Assembly: GCF_007995085.1 (NCBI RefSeq)
Contig: NZ_VOQS01000005.1
Location: 1,674,001-1,738,000, forward strand
Length of the DNA stretch: 64,000 bases
Origin: Paraburkholderia azotifigens
GTDB taxonomy: Bacteria > Pseudomonadota > Gammaproteobacteria > Burkholderiales > Burkholderiaceae
Direction: 5' to 3'
Of this stretch, positions 44,015 to 52,979 are shown in pieces; the first letter of the stretch is position 1; each line of letters begins with the position of its first letter. Under the pieces are notes generated by a model, which was given only the letters and a program-made list of their open reading frames with translations, ran no database searches and had not been told where the DNA came from. The position numbers and the translations under genes are program-made.

Positions 44015-45253
44015 TTATTGTGCGCCTGCGCGCTGATTCGTGAATCGTTGCCACGCGATGACGGCGATGACGCCGCTGGCAAGCACCACTGCCATGGCTG
44101 CGAAGGTGTGTCGTACGCCTAGCGCTTCGGACGCGGTCCCGACGAGCAGATAGCCGAATGGCATCGTGCCGTTGTAGGCCATCCCATACATGCCGACGAG
44201 CCCGCCGCGCACGTGTTCCGGGCATTGCCGCTGGATGGTCGCGTTCGTCGAGGTGGCCGCGAACGTGAGGCTGAAGCCGAGTGTGTAAAAGGCGGGTATC
44301 GTGGCTGCCGCCTCCGGCGTCGCGGCGAGCAACGCGAGGGCAGCGACGGCCGTCCACGGCGCCCACGCGATGAATCTCCGCGACGCCAACGGGCCGATCG
44401 CCGAAGAAAGCAGAATCGCCGCGCTCAACGAACCCGCGCCCGCGCACGCGAAGAACACGCCCGTAAAGCGCGCCGCGTCGTGGAACCCCTGGTCCGCGAG
44501 CAGCGGCACGAGCGTCTGGTAACTGCCGGCGAACAGGCCGACGCACGCAAGTACCGGCAGATAGCGCGCGGAGAACGCATCGGACATCACGTAGCCGACC
44601 GCGTCGCGCAGGCTGCTGTCCGCGCGCGCGGGCCGCGCCGCCGAGGCCGTTCTGATCGAACGCACGCACGTCGCCATGAAGCAGAGCGCCAACGCGTAAA
44701 TCGCAAACGATGTTCTGGGTCCGAGCGTCGGATAGACGAAGCCCGCAATCGTCGGGCCGACCATGCGGCCGACGTTATAGACCATCGTGTTCATCGCGAC
44801 GGCATTCGACGTATGTGTCGAATCCTCCAGGCTCGTAAGCAGCAGAACCTGACGCGCGGGCGTCTCGACTGCACTCGACACGCCGATGGCGAGCGCATGC
44901 GCGAGTATCAGTTTCACGCCGAGCACGCCAAGCAGCGACAGCGTGAAGAGACTGCCCGTCAGCACCAGCGATGCCGTCAGCACGCACAGCGTCGCGCGCT
45001 TCGCGTTGGCCGAACTGATCCGCGAGCCGGCGATCGGCGCGACGATCAGCTGCGGTCCGTACAGCAAGAAGTTCAGCAGCGCGAGAATCGCCGCGGACCC
45101 CGACAGGTGATACACGAGCAGGTTCAGCGTGACGTTCTGCGTCCAGCTTCCGAGCACGGACGCGACCTGCCCGCTCAGATACCGTCGCAGCGATGCCTCG
45201 GCAAGCGCTGGAAACAGCTTGCTGACGAAGCCGGTTTGTGCGGCCATCGTCAT
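44015..45253 (-). CDS. MFS transporter, EntS/drug-efflux-like (MFS_3 type)
   Basis: 412 aa. The start overlaps the stop of the upstream carrier by 4 bp. SLRRYLSGQVASVLGSWTQNVTLNLLVYHLSGSAAILALL and NVGRMVGPTIAGFVYPTLG are typical of the EntS-like exporter branch (siderophore and drug efflux), unlike the two importers around it. In an otherwise catabolic operon an exporter might relieve accumulation of an intermediate. Twelve helices; cytoplasmic membrane. Confidence 0.85.
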   Translation of the reverse strand: MTMAAQTGFVSKLFPALAEASLRRYLSGQVASVLGSWTQNVTLNLLVYHLSGSAAILALLNFLLYGPQLIVAPIAGSRISSANAKRATLCVLTASLVLTGSLFTLSLLGVLGVKLILAHALAIGVSSAVETPARQVLLLTSLEDSTHTSNAVAMNTMVYNVGRMVGPTIAGFVYPTLGPRTSFAIYALALCFMATCVRSIRTASAARPARADSSLRDAVGYVMSDAFSARYLPVLACVGLFAGSYQTLVPLLADQGFHDAARFTGVFFACAGAGSLSAAILLSSAIGPLASRRFIAWAPWTAVAALALLAATPEAAATIPAFYTLGFSLTFAATSTNATIQRQCPEHVRGGLVGMYGMAYNGTMPFGYLLVGTASEALGVRHTFAAMAVVLASGVIAVIAWQRFTNQRAGAQ

Positions 45254-46533
45254 GACAGCGCCTTGCCGCGCGTTTCGGGCGCGAAGAATACGACGACGGC
45301 TGCGGCGACGAAGGCGACGATGGTGGTCGCGAGTCCGAGCACGAATCCCCCCGACGTCGACGCGAGCGCACCGATGATCAACGGCGCGATAAAGCCGCCC
45401 AGACGGCCGCCGTTATACGCGAGGCCCATCAGGAATCCACGCGATGCCGTGTTGCCGATAATCTCCGCGAGGAACGGACCCGTCCCCGCGAAAATGCCGT
45501 TCACGCTGAAGCCGGTCAGAAAGATCGCGACCATCAGCAGCAGTGCATCCGACGACAGGATGTACACGCCCACGGCCCCCGCCCCGACCAGCAGATAGGC
45601 AAGGAACATCGGACGTCGGCCGAGCCGGTCGACGAAGGCCGAAAACAGCAGGAATCCGCTGATCGCGCCGAACTGCAGCGCAAGCACGAACTTCAGGCTA
45701 TGCACGAAGTCGAGGTGCTTCACCGTGACGAGAAACGTCGGTGTCCACGTGAAGACGCCCCAGTACAGGTACTGCAGGAAGAAGATGAAAGCGAAGGCCG
45801 TCAGCAGTCCACGCACATTGAGCTTGTCGCCGCTCGCCGCGTTGGCGCTTTGAACCGACGCCTTTGCGTGCTTGCGCTCCAGCCAGATCGGCGATTCAGG
45901 CGTTTTTCTTGCGACCCAGAAAAGAATGAAGAACGGCGACGCTCCGATCAGAAAGAGCAGACGCCAGCTGTTTCCGCCGAGTCCATCGTTCACGCCGCTG
46001 ACGATGCCTGAGATCGTGATGGCCAGAATCGCGCCGATGGGCAGGCCCATCTGCATCAGCGCGCCGCCCTTGCCGCGCCGGCTCGCGTGCCATGTCTCGG
46101 CAATCAGCGCGGCGCCCGCCGTCCAGGTGCCGCCCATGCCCAACGCGCCGAAGAAGCGCAACGTCGCGAACCAGTGCTCGTTCGGCGCGAACGCAATCAG
46201 GCCCGAGAACAGCGAATAAATGCCGACACAGAGCAGTGCGGTGCGCACGCGTCCCAACCGGTCCGACACATAACCGAACAGAATGCCGCCGACGATCTGC
46301 CCCGCCGCCGTGATGCTCGTGAACAGACCGAGTTGCGCCTTGCTCAAGCCGAACTGAAGGGCGAGCGTCGGCAGAAGAAGCGAAAGCAGAAACGAGTCGT
46401 AGCTTTCGAACGTCCAGCCGAGTCCTGCGAGCGAGAGCGAGCGCCACTCTGTACCCGTGATGTTTCTCAATCCCTTTGCTTCGGCGCCGTCCTTGAATTC
46501 GGTTGTCGCGACAGTTGCGCTCGTCGTCTTCAT
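45250..46533 (-). CDS. MFS transporter, sugar/aromatic acid:H+ symporter type
   Basis: 427 aa. LAGLGWTFESYDSFLLSLLLPTLALQFGLSKAQLG and GQIVGGILFGYVSDRLGRVRTAL carry the D-(R/K)-xGRR/K loop of the sialate/aromatic acid:H+ symporter families. ERKHAKASVQ in the central loop and FFAPETRGKALS at the C-terminus match these too. It overlaps both neighbours by 4 bp (ATGA), so translation is coupled with the amidohydrolase upstream and the exporter downstream. Import of an organic acid is expected. Confidence 0.87.
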   Translation of the reverse strand: MKTTSATVATTEFKDGAEAKGLRNITGTEWRSLSLAGLGWTFESYDSFLLSLLLPTLALQFGLSKAQLGLFTSITAAGQIVGGILFGYVSDRLGRVRTALLCVGIYSLFSGLIAFAPNEHWFATLRFFGALGMGGTWTAGAALIAETWHASRRGKGGALMQMGLPIGAILAITISGIVSGVNDGLGGNSWRLLFLIGASPFFILFWVARKTPESPIWLERKHAKASVQSANAASGDKLNVRGLLTAFAFIFFLQYLYWGVFTWTPTFLVTVKHLDFVHSLKFVLALQFGAISGFLLFSAFVDRLGRRPMFLAYLLVGAGAVGVYILSSDALLLMVAIFLTGFSVNGIFAGTGPFLAEIIGNTASRGFLMGLAYNGGRLGGFIAPLIIGALASTSGGFVLGLATTIVAFVAAAVVVFFAPETRGKALS

Positions 46534-47576
46534 GTGTTGTCTCCGGGAATCGCGAGGCGATAAGTGGCCGCCGCAGTCCGGCTGAAGAGCGCGGCTTTTT
46601 CATCGGCGGACATCGCGGACGCGAGTCTTTTGAAGGCGTTCCACAGCACGCCGTAACTGAACATCCCTTTGTCGACGGGGAAGTTGCTCTCGAACATGCA
46701 GCGATTCGCGCCGAACAGTTCGACGCAGACTTCGAAATACGGCCGCCACGCAAAAGCCAGTTCCCCGGACGAAGGCGGCAGCTCGCGCGCAGCGAAGTCG
46801 AAGCCGAACACGTTCATGCCCGCGCCGCCGAGCTTGATGCGCGTGTTGGGCAGGCTCGCGAGGCGCGCGAGTTTCTGCTTCCATTCGGCATGAACGGCCG
46901 GGCGCTGACCAGCATGTGGACCGACGCCCAGCGGACCGCCAAAATGATCGATGACGACGCTCACGTGCTCCGCAGCACGTGCGAGGTCATACAGATCGTC
47001 GAGCTGCGTGTGATAGACCCACGCGTCGAGCGACAGGCCGAAACGGCCCAGCGCCCTCACACCCTGCCGGAAAACCGGACTCGCCATCCGGTCGCACGGC
47101 GGCGTCACGGGGCTCGAACTCACGTCGGGACTCGCATGCCACGCGAGCGGATTGCGGATGCCGCGCAGGCGACCGCCGGATATCTGCAACATTGCTTCGA
47201 GCACGGCATCGAGTTCCGCGCCCAGCGTCAGATCCGCGCCGCCGACGATCGCCTCGCAGCAGCGCGCCGGTCCATACGCGCCGCTCGCGAACATCGCGGC
47301 GATGCCGTTGGCGAACTCCACTTCGCCAACGGGCTTCATCGCCTCGGGGCCGTCATGTCGCAACATCGAGCGGCATTGCACGTAGACCGTCGACACGACC
47401 CGATGCCCGCTGGCCACATCGTTGCCGAACTCATCCGCGAGATACCGCCCGGTCTGGCGGTCCCACAGATGATGATGGGCATCGACGATGGCGAGCGCCG
47501 GTTCGAGCACCGGCTCGTCGCGCAGCGCGAGCCACTCGGGACGGACGGGCAAATGAGGCGCGTGGACGATCTGCAT
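46530..47576 (-). CDS. Amidohydrolase family protein (COG3618-type lactonase)
   Basis: 348 aa cytoplasmic TIM-barrel hydrolase. Motifs: VDAHHHLWDRQTGRYLADEF (the H-x-H of strand 1), LSLDAWVYHTQLDDL, VVIDHFGGPLG, and MFESNFPVDKG in place of the usual WGSD strand-8 motif. COG3618 members hydrolyse sugar lactones (L-fucono-, L-rhamnono-lactone) and 2-pyrone-4,6-dicarboxylate. It overlaps the carrier gene downstream and follows the porin by 12 bp. It belongs to the long IclR-linked operon. Confidence 0.85.
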   Translation of the reverse strand: MQIVHAPHLPVRPEWLALRDEPVLEPALAIVDAHHHLWDRQTGRYLADEFGNDVASGHRVVSTVYVQCRSMLRHDGPEAMKPVGEVEFANGIAAMFASGAYGPARCCEAIVGGADLTLGAELDAVLEAMLQISGGRLRGIRNPLAWHASPDVSSSPVTPPCDRMASPVFRQGVRALGRFGLSLDAWVYHTQLDDLYDLARAAEHVSVVIDHFGGPLGVGPHAGQRPAVHAEWKQKLARLASLPNTRIKLGGAGMNVFGFDFAARELPPSSGELAFAWRPYFEVCVELFGANRCMFESNFPVDKGMFSYGVLWNAFKRLASAMSADEKAALFSRTAAATYRLAIPGDNT

Positions 47577-47588
47577 GACAATCGCCTC

Positions 47589-48740
47589 TTAAAACTTCTG
47601 GCGCATGCCGATGACCACGCCCGTCTGGTTGTGCCCGGCTGCGACCGTTCCATAACCGTTCACTCCGAGCGCCGAGCCGCCCTTGTTGTGCGCGAAGCCG
47701 GCCGTCGCGTAGACATCGGTGCGCTTCGACAGCAGGTAGTCTGCGCAGAGCACGGCGAGCCACGGGTCGGCGCTGGTCGAATGCACGTCCTGGTAGTAGG
47801 CCGTTGCCGTCAGAACGAACGCTGGCGTAGCAAAGTACTGCGCACCCGCCCAGTAGAGGTTCGCAGCGCTCGCTTCCGAGCCGTTTGCAACGACAATCGG
47901 GTTCACAGGCAGGAACGCATTCGACGCACGCAGATAGCGGTAGCCCGCGAAGCCCTTCACGGGTCCAATCACGTACGAAGCGGCTGCCGTCGCGCGACGT
48001 TCAGTGCCCGTGTTGGTCGCGACCGTGTTGCTGTTGCGCTGCTCGTACGACACGCTCGCCGCGAGCGGGCCTTGCGCGAACGTCAACGCGCCGCTGAAGA
48101 AGCGCCCGGTGATTTGCGCGCCCGGCACTTCGGCGCCATAGCCCGTGTCGTAGCGCGTGCTGTACATCGCCTGCGCCGTCAGCGGGCCGAATACGCCCGT
48201 GTACTTCGCCGAGTTGTCGATCCGCGCGGCCATCGCGTAGTCGAGCGACAGCACCGAGTAGCGCGACGACGCACCCATCGGATCGAACGCAACCGCCTGT
48301 TCGTAGAGCAGTGAGTTCTGCCGGCCGAACGTCAGTTGCTGGCCTTTATACGAAAGACCGACCCACGCCTGCCGGCCGAACAGCCGTGCCGTCGTCGTCG
48401 CGTTCGCACCCAGACCCCTGGTCGATTGCGCGGTCGTGCCGTCATTGATGTTGAAGCCGTTCTCCAGCTGGAAAATGGCCTTCATGCCGCCGCCAAGGTC
48501 TTCGACGCCCTTCAGTCCCCAGCGCGAACCGGACAGGTTGCCCGACACTTCGCGCGTTTGTGCGCCGCCAGCACTCGTATTGTTGATGTGCTCGACGCCA
48601 ACGTCCGCGATCCCGTACAGCGTGACGCTGCTTTGCGCATGCGCGGCGCCGCACGACAGGCTGACGCCTGCGGCTGCGAGTGCGCCGAACATCAGGCGGG
48701 CGTTCGTGTTGACGTTGTAGCTGGCTTTTTTGAACAGCAT
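47589..48740 (-). CDS. Outer membrane porin (Gram-negative general porin)
   Basis: 383 aa. A signal peptide with cleavage at AHA-QSSVTLYG is followed by a sixteen-strand trimeric porin pattern: YGIADVGVEHINN, SGSRWGLKGVEDLGGGMKAIFQLENGF, FGRQAWVGLS, LTFGRQ, and a C-terminal VVIGMRQKF with final Phe. This is the OpcP/OmpC family abundant in Burkholderia. Its place inside a catabolic operon points to induced outer-membrane uptake of the same substrate taken up by the MFS carriers. Confidence 0.93.
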   Translation of the reverse strand: MLFKKASYNVNTNARLMFGALAAAGVSLSCGAAHAQSSVTLYGIADVGVEHINNTSAGGAQTREVSGNLSGSRWGLKGVEDLGGGMKAIFQLENGFNINDGTTAQSTRGLGANATTTARLFGRQAWVGLSYKGQQLTFGRQNSLLYEQAVAFDPMGASSRYSVLSLDYAMAARIDNSAKYTGVFGPLTAQAMYSTRYDTGYGAEVPGAQITGRFFSGALTFAQGPLAASVSYEQRNSNTVATNTGTERRATAAASYVIGPVKGFAGYRYLRASNAFLPVNPIVVANGSEASAANLYWAGAQYFATPAFVLTATAYYQDVHSTSADPWLAVLCADYLLSKRTDVYATAGFAHNKGGSALGVNGYGTVAAGHNQTGVVIGMRQKF

Positions 48741-48784
48741 GGAGTCTCCAGACAGTGTTTATGGATTGGTTTTGAATGCGTGGA

Positions 48785-50164
48785 TCAAACCTTGTGAGCC
48801 GAAGGCGCCTCGCCTGCGTCAGCGCCCGGATCACCGAGCCAGGCGATGGTCAGCGCGCCGAGCAGCAGCACGCCCGAGACGGCGAGCAGCGGCACGGTGA
48901 ATCCGCCCGAGAACTGCTTGAGCGCGCCGATCATCGACGGACCGACAAAGCCGCCGAGATTGCCCACCGACACGATCAGCGCGAGACCGCCGGCAGCGGC
49001 TCGCCCGGTGAGGAAGCCGGACGGAATGGCCCAGTACGTCGCCTGGAAAGCGAGAATGCCGCTCACCGTGAAGCAGAGTGCGACCAGCTTGAGCACGGGC
49101 ATATCGATGAACGTGCTCGCGCACAACGCGACGGCCGCCACGACCAGCGCGCCAGCGACATACGGAATGCGGTTCTGCGAGCGATTCGCGACGCGTGCCC
49201 ACCAGAGCATCACGACCGCGCCGATTGCATACGGAATCGCCGTGAGCCAGCCGACGACCGCGTGCTCGACGCCGAACTGCTTGATGATTTGCGGCATCCA
49301 CAGACCGACGCCGAGCGACCCGACGATGCCGCAGAAGTTGATGAACGCGAGCACGAACACACGCCAGTTGGTCATCGCATCGCGCAGATTGCTGCCGTGA
49401 CGTGCGCCGATATCGCCCTGTTCGAGCGCGAGGCGCTTCGCCAGCGACGACTTCTCTTCGTCGCTCAGCCACTTCGCTTTTTCGGGGCGATCGGCCAGCA
49501 CGAACAGACAGGCGATGCCGAGTATCACAGCGGGCACGCCCTCGATCAGCAGCAGCCACTGCCAGCTGCGCAGCCCGTGCCAGCCGCCGAGTTCCAGCAG
49601 CGAGCCTGAAACGGGCGAGCCGATCATGTTCGCAACGGGAATGCCGACGAGAAACGCGGCCGTGACCTTCGCGCGCCACTTGCCCGGAAACCAGTGCGTG
49701 AAATAGAGGTAGATGCCGGGCGTGAAGCCCGCTTCGGCGAGACCGAGCAGGAACCGCGCGGCGGCAAAGCTCTTCGGGCCGACGACGAACGCCGTCGCCA
49801 TCGAAAAGAGGCCCCACGTAATCATGATGCGTGCGATCCACACGCGCGCCCCGACCTTCTGCATGATCAGGTTGCTCGGAATCTCGAACAGGAAGTAGCC
49901 GACGAAGAACAGCCCTGCGCCGAAGCCGAACTGCTCGGCCGTCAAGCCGAGATCCTTGTTCATCGTCAGCGCGGCGAACCCGACGTTGGTCCGGTCGAGA
50001 TAGCTGATGACGTAGCAGATGAAAATGAACGGCAGGATTCGCCGGAATGCCTTGGCGAGCGTGCGCTCGCTGGCCGCGTAGTCCTCGCTCGCGATGCCGG
50101 GGGCGGGCGGCGTCTCTTCGCGCCGCGTGGCGCCGTCGGCGCGCAGCGTTTGCGACATGGTCAT
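48785..50164 (-). CDS. MFS transporter, anion:cation symporter family
   Basis: 459 aa from the ATG at 50164, which follows GGAGGAGCAAAC. IFICYVISYLDRTNVGFAALTM and GYFLFEIPSNLIMQKVGARVWIARIMITWG are the ACS-family signatures, closely like those of the carrier at 42680-44002. It lies 44 bp before the porin and 55 bp after the SMP-30 gene. With the other importers it makes four MFS genes in one operon; tartrate-, phthalate- or aldarate-like anions are the usual substrates. Confidence 0.9.
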   Translation of the reverse strand: MTMSQTLRADGATRREETPPAPGIASEDYAASERTLAKAFRRILPFIFICYVISYLDRTNVGFAALTMNKDLGLTAEQFGFGAGLFFVGYFLFEIPSNLIMQKVGARVWIARIMITWGLFSMATAFVVGPKSFAAARFLLGLAEAGFTPGIYLYFTHWFPGKWRAKVTAAFLVGIPVANMIGSPVSGSLLELGGWHGLRSWQWLLLIEGVPAVILGIACLFVLADRPEKAKWLSDEEKSSLAKRLALEQGDIGARHGSNLRDAMTNWRVFVLAFINFCGIVGSLGVGLWMPQIIKQFGVEHAVVGWLTAIPYAIGAVVMLWWARVANRSQNRIPYVAGALVVAAVALCASTFIDMPVLKLVALCFTVSGILAFQATYWAIPSGFLTGRAAAGGLALIVSVGNLGGFVGPSMIGALKQFSGGFTVPLLAVSGVLLLGALTIAWLGDPGADAGEAPSAHKV

Positions 50165-50219
50165 GTTTGCTCCTCCATCGCGCTTCTGTCGGCGCAACGT
50201 ATTAATGTGAAGCGGGCGC

Positions 50220-51146
50220 TCAGGTCCGCCTGGCCAGCTTGGGAAGCGGTCCGGCAATCGTCATTCCGGCTTTGAGAACCGTTCCCGAAACCGACTCGGT
50301 CATGAACAGCGTCTTCATGTCCGCGCCGCCGAAACAGAGATTCGTAAGCGAAGCGCCTTCCGGGCTCGTCAGGATTTCGACGGGTTCGGCGCGATGGTTC
50401 AGCACCCACGCGCGACCGAGTCCCGGGTTCGCGACGAAGAGTCGCCCTTGTGTATCGATGGTCAGTCCGTCCGGACCGCTCGGACCGTACGACGTAAAGA
50501 ACTGCCCGACCTTGCTGACGGAACCATCCGCCTGAAGCGGCACGCGCCACACGCAGTTGCCGCGCGTCATGCCGACAAAGAGAACCTTCTCGTCGGGCGA
50601 CAGCACGAGTCCGTTAGGACTCGGGCAATTGCCGAGCAGCATGTCGAGCTTGCCGTCCGCCGACAGCCGGTACACACGGCCCGTCGGATCGTGCAGGCCG
50701 GTTTGCCCCTGATCGGTGAAGTAGAGATTGCCGTTCGAATCGAACGTCAGGTCGTTCACGCCCCGAAAGCGCTCGGAGTTGCGCCGCTCGAGAAACGGAC
50801 GCACTTCGCCGCGCGCGATGTCGAGCAGCATCAGGCCGTTGCGATAGTCGGTGATGAGCAGATGCGCATCGTCGAAACGCTTCATCCCGTTCGGCTCGCC
50901 GTCGTATTGCACGACGAGTTCCCACTCGCCCGAAGGCGAAATCCGGAAGACGCGGCCATGCGGGATGTCGGTCACGAACAGATAGCCTGCCGGGTCCCAC
51001 ACCGGGCCTTCGAGAAACGAGTCCGTGGCGAGGCCGCCGCGATTGGCGCGCGCCCAGTCGGTCTGGACGTCGGCTTTGCGGAATTTGTCCGGCATACGCG
51101 TGAAGACTTCGGCTGTGCGTACTTCGGGCGAGACGAGATAGAACAT
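50220..51146 (-). CDS. SMP-30/gluconolactonase family hydrolase
   Basis: 308 aa from the ATG at 51146 (AGAAGG upstream). Six-bladed propeller with metal-site motifs LEGPVWDPAGYLFVTDI (Glu ligand), NDLTFDSNGNLYFTDQ (Asn ligand) and GPDGLTIDTQGRLFVA (Asp ligand). The family hydrolyses sugar-acid lactones with Ca2+/Zn2+. There is no signal peptide, so it acts in the cytoplasm. It is 22 bp downstream of the 2-hydroxyacid dehydrogenase gene. Confidence 0.9.
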   Translation of the reverse strand: MFYLVSPEVRTAEVFTRMPDKFRKADVQTDWARANRGGLATDSFLEGPVWDPAGYLFVTDIPHGRVFRISPSGEWELVVQYDGEPNGMKRFDDAHLLITDYRNGLMLLDIARGEVRPFLERRNSERFRGVNDLTFDSNGNLYFTDQGQTGLHDPTGRVYRLSADGKLDMLLGNCPSPNGLVLSPDEKVLFVGMTRGNCVWRVPLQADGSVSKVGQFFTSYGPSGPDGLTIDTQGRLFVANPGLGRAWVLNHRAEPVEILTSPEGASLTNLCFGGADMKTLFMTESVSGTVLKAGMTIAGPLPKLARRT

Positions 51147-51168
51147 GATGGACCTTCTCTTGCGTACT

Positions 51169-52119
51169 TCAGGCTGCGTTGCGGGCGTGTTCTTCGACGA
51201 CGGCGAGAACATTGGCGGCAGCGCCCTTGCCCATGTTCACGTACGCGGCATCGCTCACGCCGCCGATATGCGGCGACAGGATCGCGTTCGGAATCTGCTG
51301 GAACGGATGCGGATTCGTCATCGGTTCGACGTCGAAGCTGTCGAGACCGGCAGAGCGCAACTGGCCACTGGCGAGCGCCCCGGCGAGCGCGGCTTCGTCG
51401 ATCAGACCGCCGCGTGCGGTGTTGACGAGAATTGCGCCGCGCTTGAACTGCGCGAGCGTGTCGCGGTTAAGCATCTGGCGGTTCTCCGCCGTCAACGGGC
51501 AATGCAGCGAGACGATGTCGGACGCGGCGTACAGCTCGTCGAGCGACACCAGCTTCACCCCGGCGGGCGCTTCCTTCGCGTACGGATCGAACGCGAGCAC
51601 GCTCATGCCGAACGCGGCGCCGATCGCTGCCACGCGTCGGCCGATCGCGCCCAGTCCGACGAGGCCGAGCGTGCGCCCTTCGAGTTCGAGGGACTTATGT
51701 GTGGACTTGTCCCAGTGACCTTCGCGCATGCGCGTATCGAGCTGCGGCACGGATTTGGCGCACGCGAGAATCAGCGCCCACGCGTGCTCCGCCACAGCGG
51801 CGGCGTTTGCACCGACGGCTGCGCGCACCGCGATACCGCGCGCGGCAGCGGCCGCCTGATCGATCACGTCGATGCCGCTGCCGTGCTTCGAAATCACCTG
51901 CAGGTTTTCGGCGGCGTCCATGATGCGGGCGTTGACCTTGCCGTACCGGACGATGATCGCGACAGGCTTGTGCTGCGCACACAGCGCGACGATGTCGTCT
52001 TCCGTTGGCTGCTTGCCCGCGAACACGACGTCGAACCGGCTCAGCATGTCGAGCGCTTGCGGCGCGAGGTCGGCAGCCGTCACGAGGACGACGGGTTGAT
52101 GCGAAGCCGTCTGCATCAC
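51169..52119 (-). CDS. D-isomer-specific 2-hydroxyacid dehydrogenase
   Basis: 316 aa. The NAD-binding motif LGLVGLGAIGRRVAAIGAAFG is followed by AFDPYAKE (acidic Asp after beta-2, NAD preference). Catalytic Arg is in NTARGGLIDEAAL, Glu in FDVEPM and His in LSPHIGGVSD. SKHGSGIDVID lies in the substrate domain. The start is a GTG at 52119 overlapping the RraA stop by 4 bp (GTGA); an ATG one codon later is equally possible. With the RraA-like gene it forms a pair often seen in sugar-acid and malonate-type catabolic operons. Confidence 0.9.
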   Translation of the reverse strand: MMQTASHQPVVLVTAADLAPQALDMLSRFDVVFAGKQPTEDDIVALCAQHKPVAIIVRYGKVNARIMDAAENLQVISKHGSGIDVIDQAAAAARGIAVRAAVGANAAAVAEHAWALILACAKSVPQLDTRMREGHWDKSTHKSLELEGRTLGLVGLGAIGRRVAAIGAAFGMSVLAFDPYAKEAPAGVKLVSLDELYAASDIVSLHCPLTAENRQMLNRDTLAQFKRGAILVNTARGGLIDEAALAGALASGQLRSAGLDSFDVEPMTNPHPFQQIPNAILSPHIGGVSDAAYVNMGKGAAANVLAVVEEHARNAA

Positions 52120-52814
52120 AGCGCCTCGCCTTCTGCCAGCATGCCCGCCGCACGCAGTTCTTTCTCGATCCAGCCCGGACGCACATCGCCCTTGTGAATC
52201 GCCGCGATGCGCGCCGTTTCCATGTCGAGCTTTTTCTGCGCGAGATCGATGATGCGTGCGACGTCGTTGCGCGGAATCACGACCACGCCGTCCGCGTCGC
52301 CGACGACGAGATCGCCCGGGTTGATGGCCGTGTCGCCCGCCGAGATCGGCGCATTCACGAGTCCCGCGACGCTTTTGGTCGGACCGCAGGGATTCAGGCC
52401 CGCTGCGAAGACCGGGTAGTCGCCGTTGGCAAGCTCGTGCGCGTCGCGCACGGCGCCGTCGATGATGATCCCCGCGATGCCGCTCGCCTTTGCCTGCGTC
52501 GCCATGATTTCGCCGATCAGCGCGCAGGAGAGATCGCCCTTGCCGTCGACGACGATCACGTCGCCCGGCTTCGCGATGGAAAGCGCAGCATGGATGGCGA
52601 GGTTGTCACCGGGACGCACTTCGACCGTGACGGCCGGACCCGCGACCTTCATGTTCGGCGACAGCGGCTTGACCCGGCCGTGCAGCGTGCCGCGACGGCC
52701 CGCGACGTCGGCGAGGATCGCGGCCTGATAGCGGGCAGCGGCCTCGACCAGCTCAGGCGACACGCGTTCGATATTGCGATTGATGGCGGAAGTACGGACG
52801 GACGTAGTGCTCAT
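52116..52814 (-). CDS. RraA-like protein, putative 4-hydroxy-4-methyl-2-oxoglutarate aldolase / oxaloacetate decarboxylase
   Basis: 232 aa from the ATG at 52814, preceded by GAGGTGA, which fixes this start over upstream in-frame codons. The swivelling-domain fold has GDVIVVDGKGDLSCALIGEI and the G-IIDGAVRD motif holding the substrate arginine and metal aspartate. NPGDLVVGDADGVVVIP follows. Metal-dependent RraA-fold aldolases split 4-hydroxy-2-oxo acids or decarboxylate oxaloacetate; some relatives are dehydratases. It is the first gene of the long operon and lies next to a palindrome probably bound by the divergent IclR. Confidence 0.88.
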   Translation of the reverse strand: MSTTSVRTSAINRNIERVSPELVEAAARYQAAILADVAGRRGTLHGRVKPLSPNMKVAGPAVTVEVRPGDNLAIHAALSIAKPGDVIVVDGKGDLSCALIGEIMATQAKASGIAGIIIDGAVRDAHELANGDYPVFAAGLNPCGPTKSVAGLVNAPISAGDTAINPGDLVVGDADGVVVIPRNDVARIIDLAQKKLDMETARIAAIHKGDVRPGWIEKELRAAGMLAEGEAL

Positions 52815-52836
52815 GGATTTCACCTCAATTCGTGAG

Positions 52837-52851
52837 TTGTACTCTGTACAA
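52837..52851. promoter_or_regulatory. Palindromic operator 1, IclR-linked, before the rraA operon
   Basis: TTGTACTCTGTACAA is a perfect 6+3+6 palindrome located 23 bp before the RraA start and about 16-30 nt downstream of the start predicted from the minus-strand -10 TATAGT (52879-52874). Bound protein there would block elongation. Confidence 0.6.
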
Positions 52852-52935
52852 CGATGGTGTACGGTGTGAAATCACTATAGCCAGCGAAGACGTGTCGAGC
52901 CACTAGCGTTTACCCTTTTACGGTATAAACCATCG

Positions 52936-52950
52936 TTTTACTGTGTACAA
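52936..52950. promoter_or_regulatory. Palindromic operator 2, before the IclR gene
   Basis: TTTTACTGTGTACAA matches operator 1 at 13 of 15 positions. It overlaps a TACAAT -10-like box (52946-52951) 29 bp before the IclR start, which suggests autoregulation. A weaker relative, TTTTACGGTATAAAC, lies at 52916-52930. Confidence 0.55.
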
Positions 52951-52979
52951 TGCAGCGGAACGAATGACGGGAGGCAGAA

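Noticed and set aside
46503..48314. 603-codon plus-strand frame opposite the amidohydrolase and porin
   Set aside because: It spans two real genes on the other strand and has shadow-type composition and no recognisable fold.
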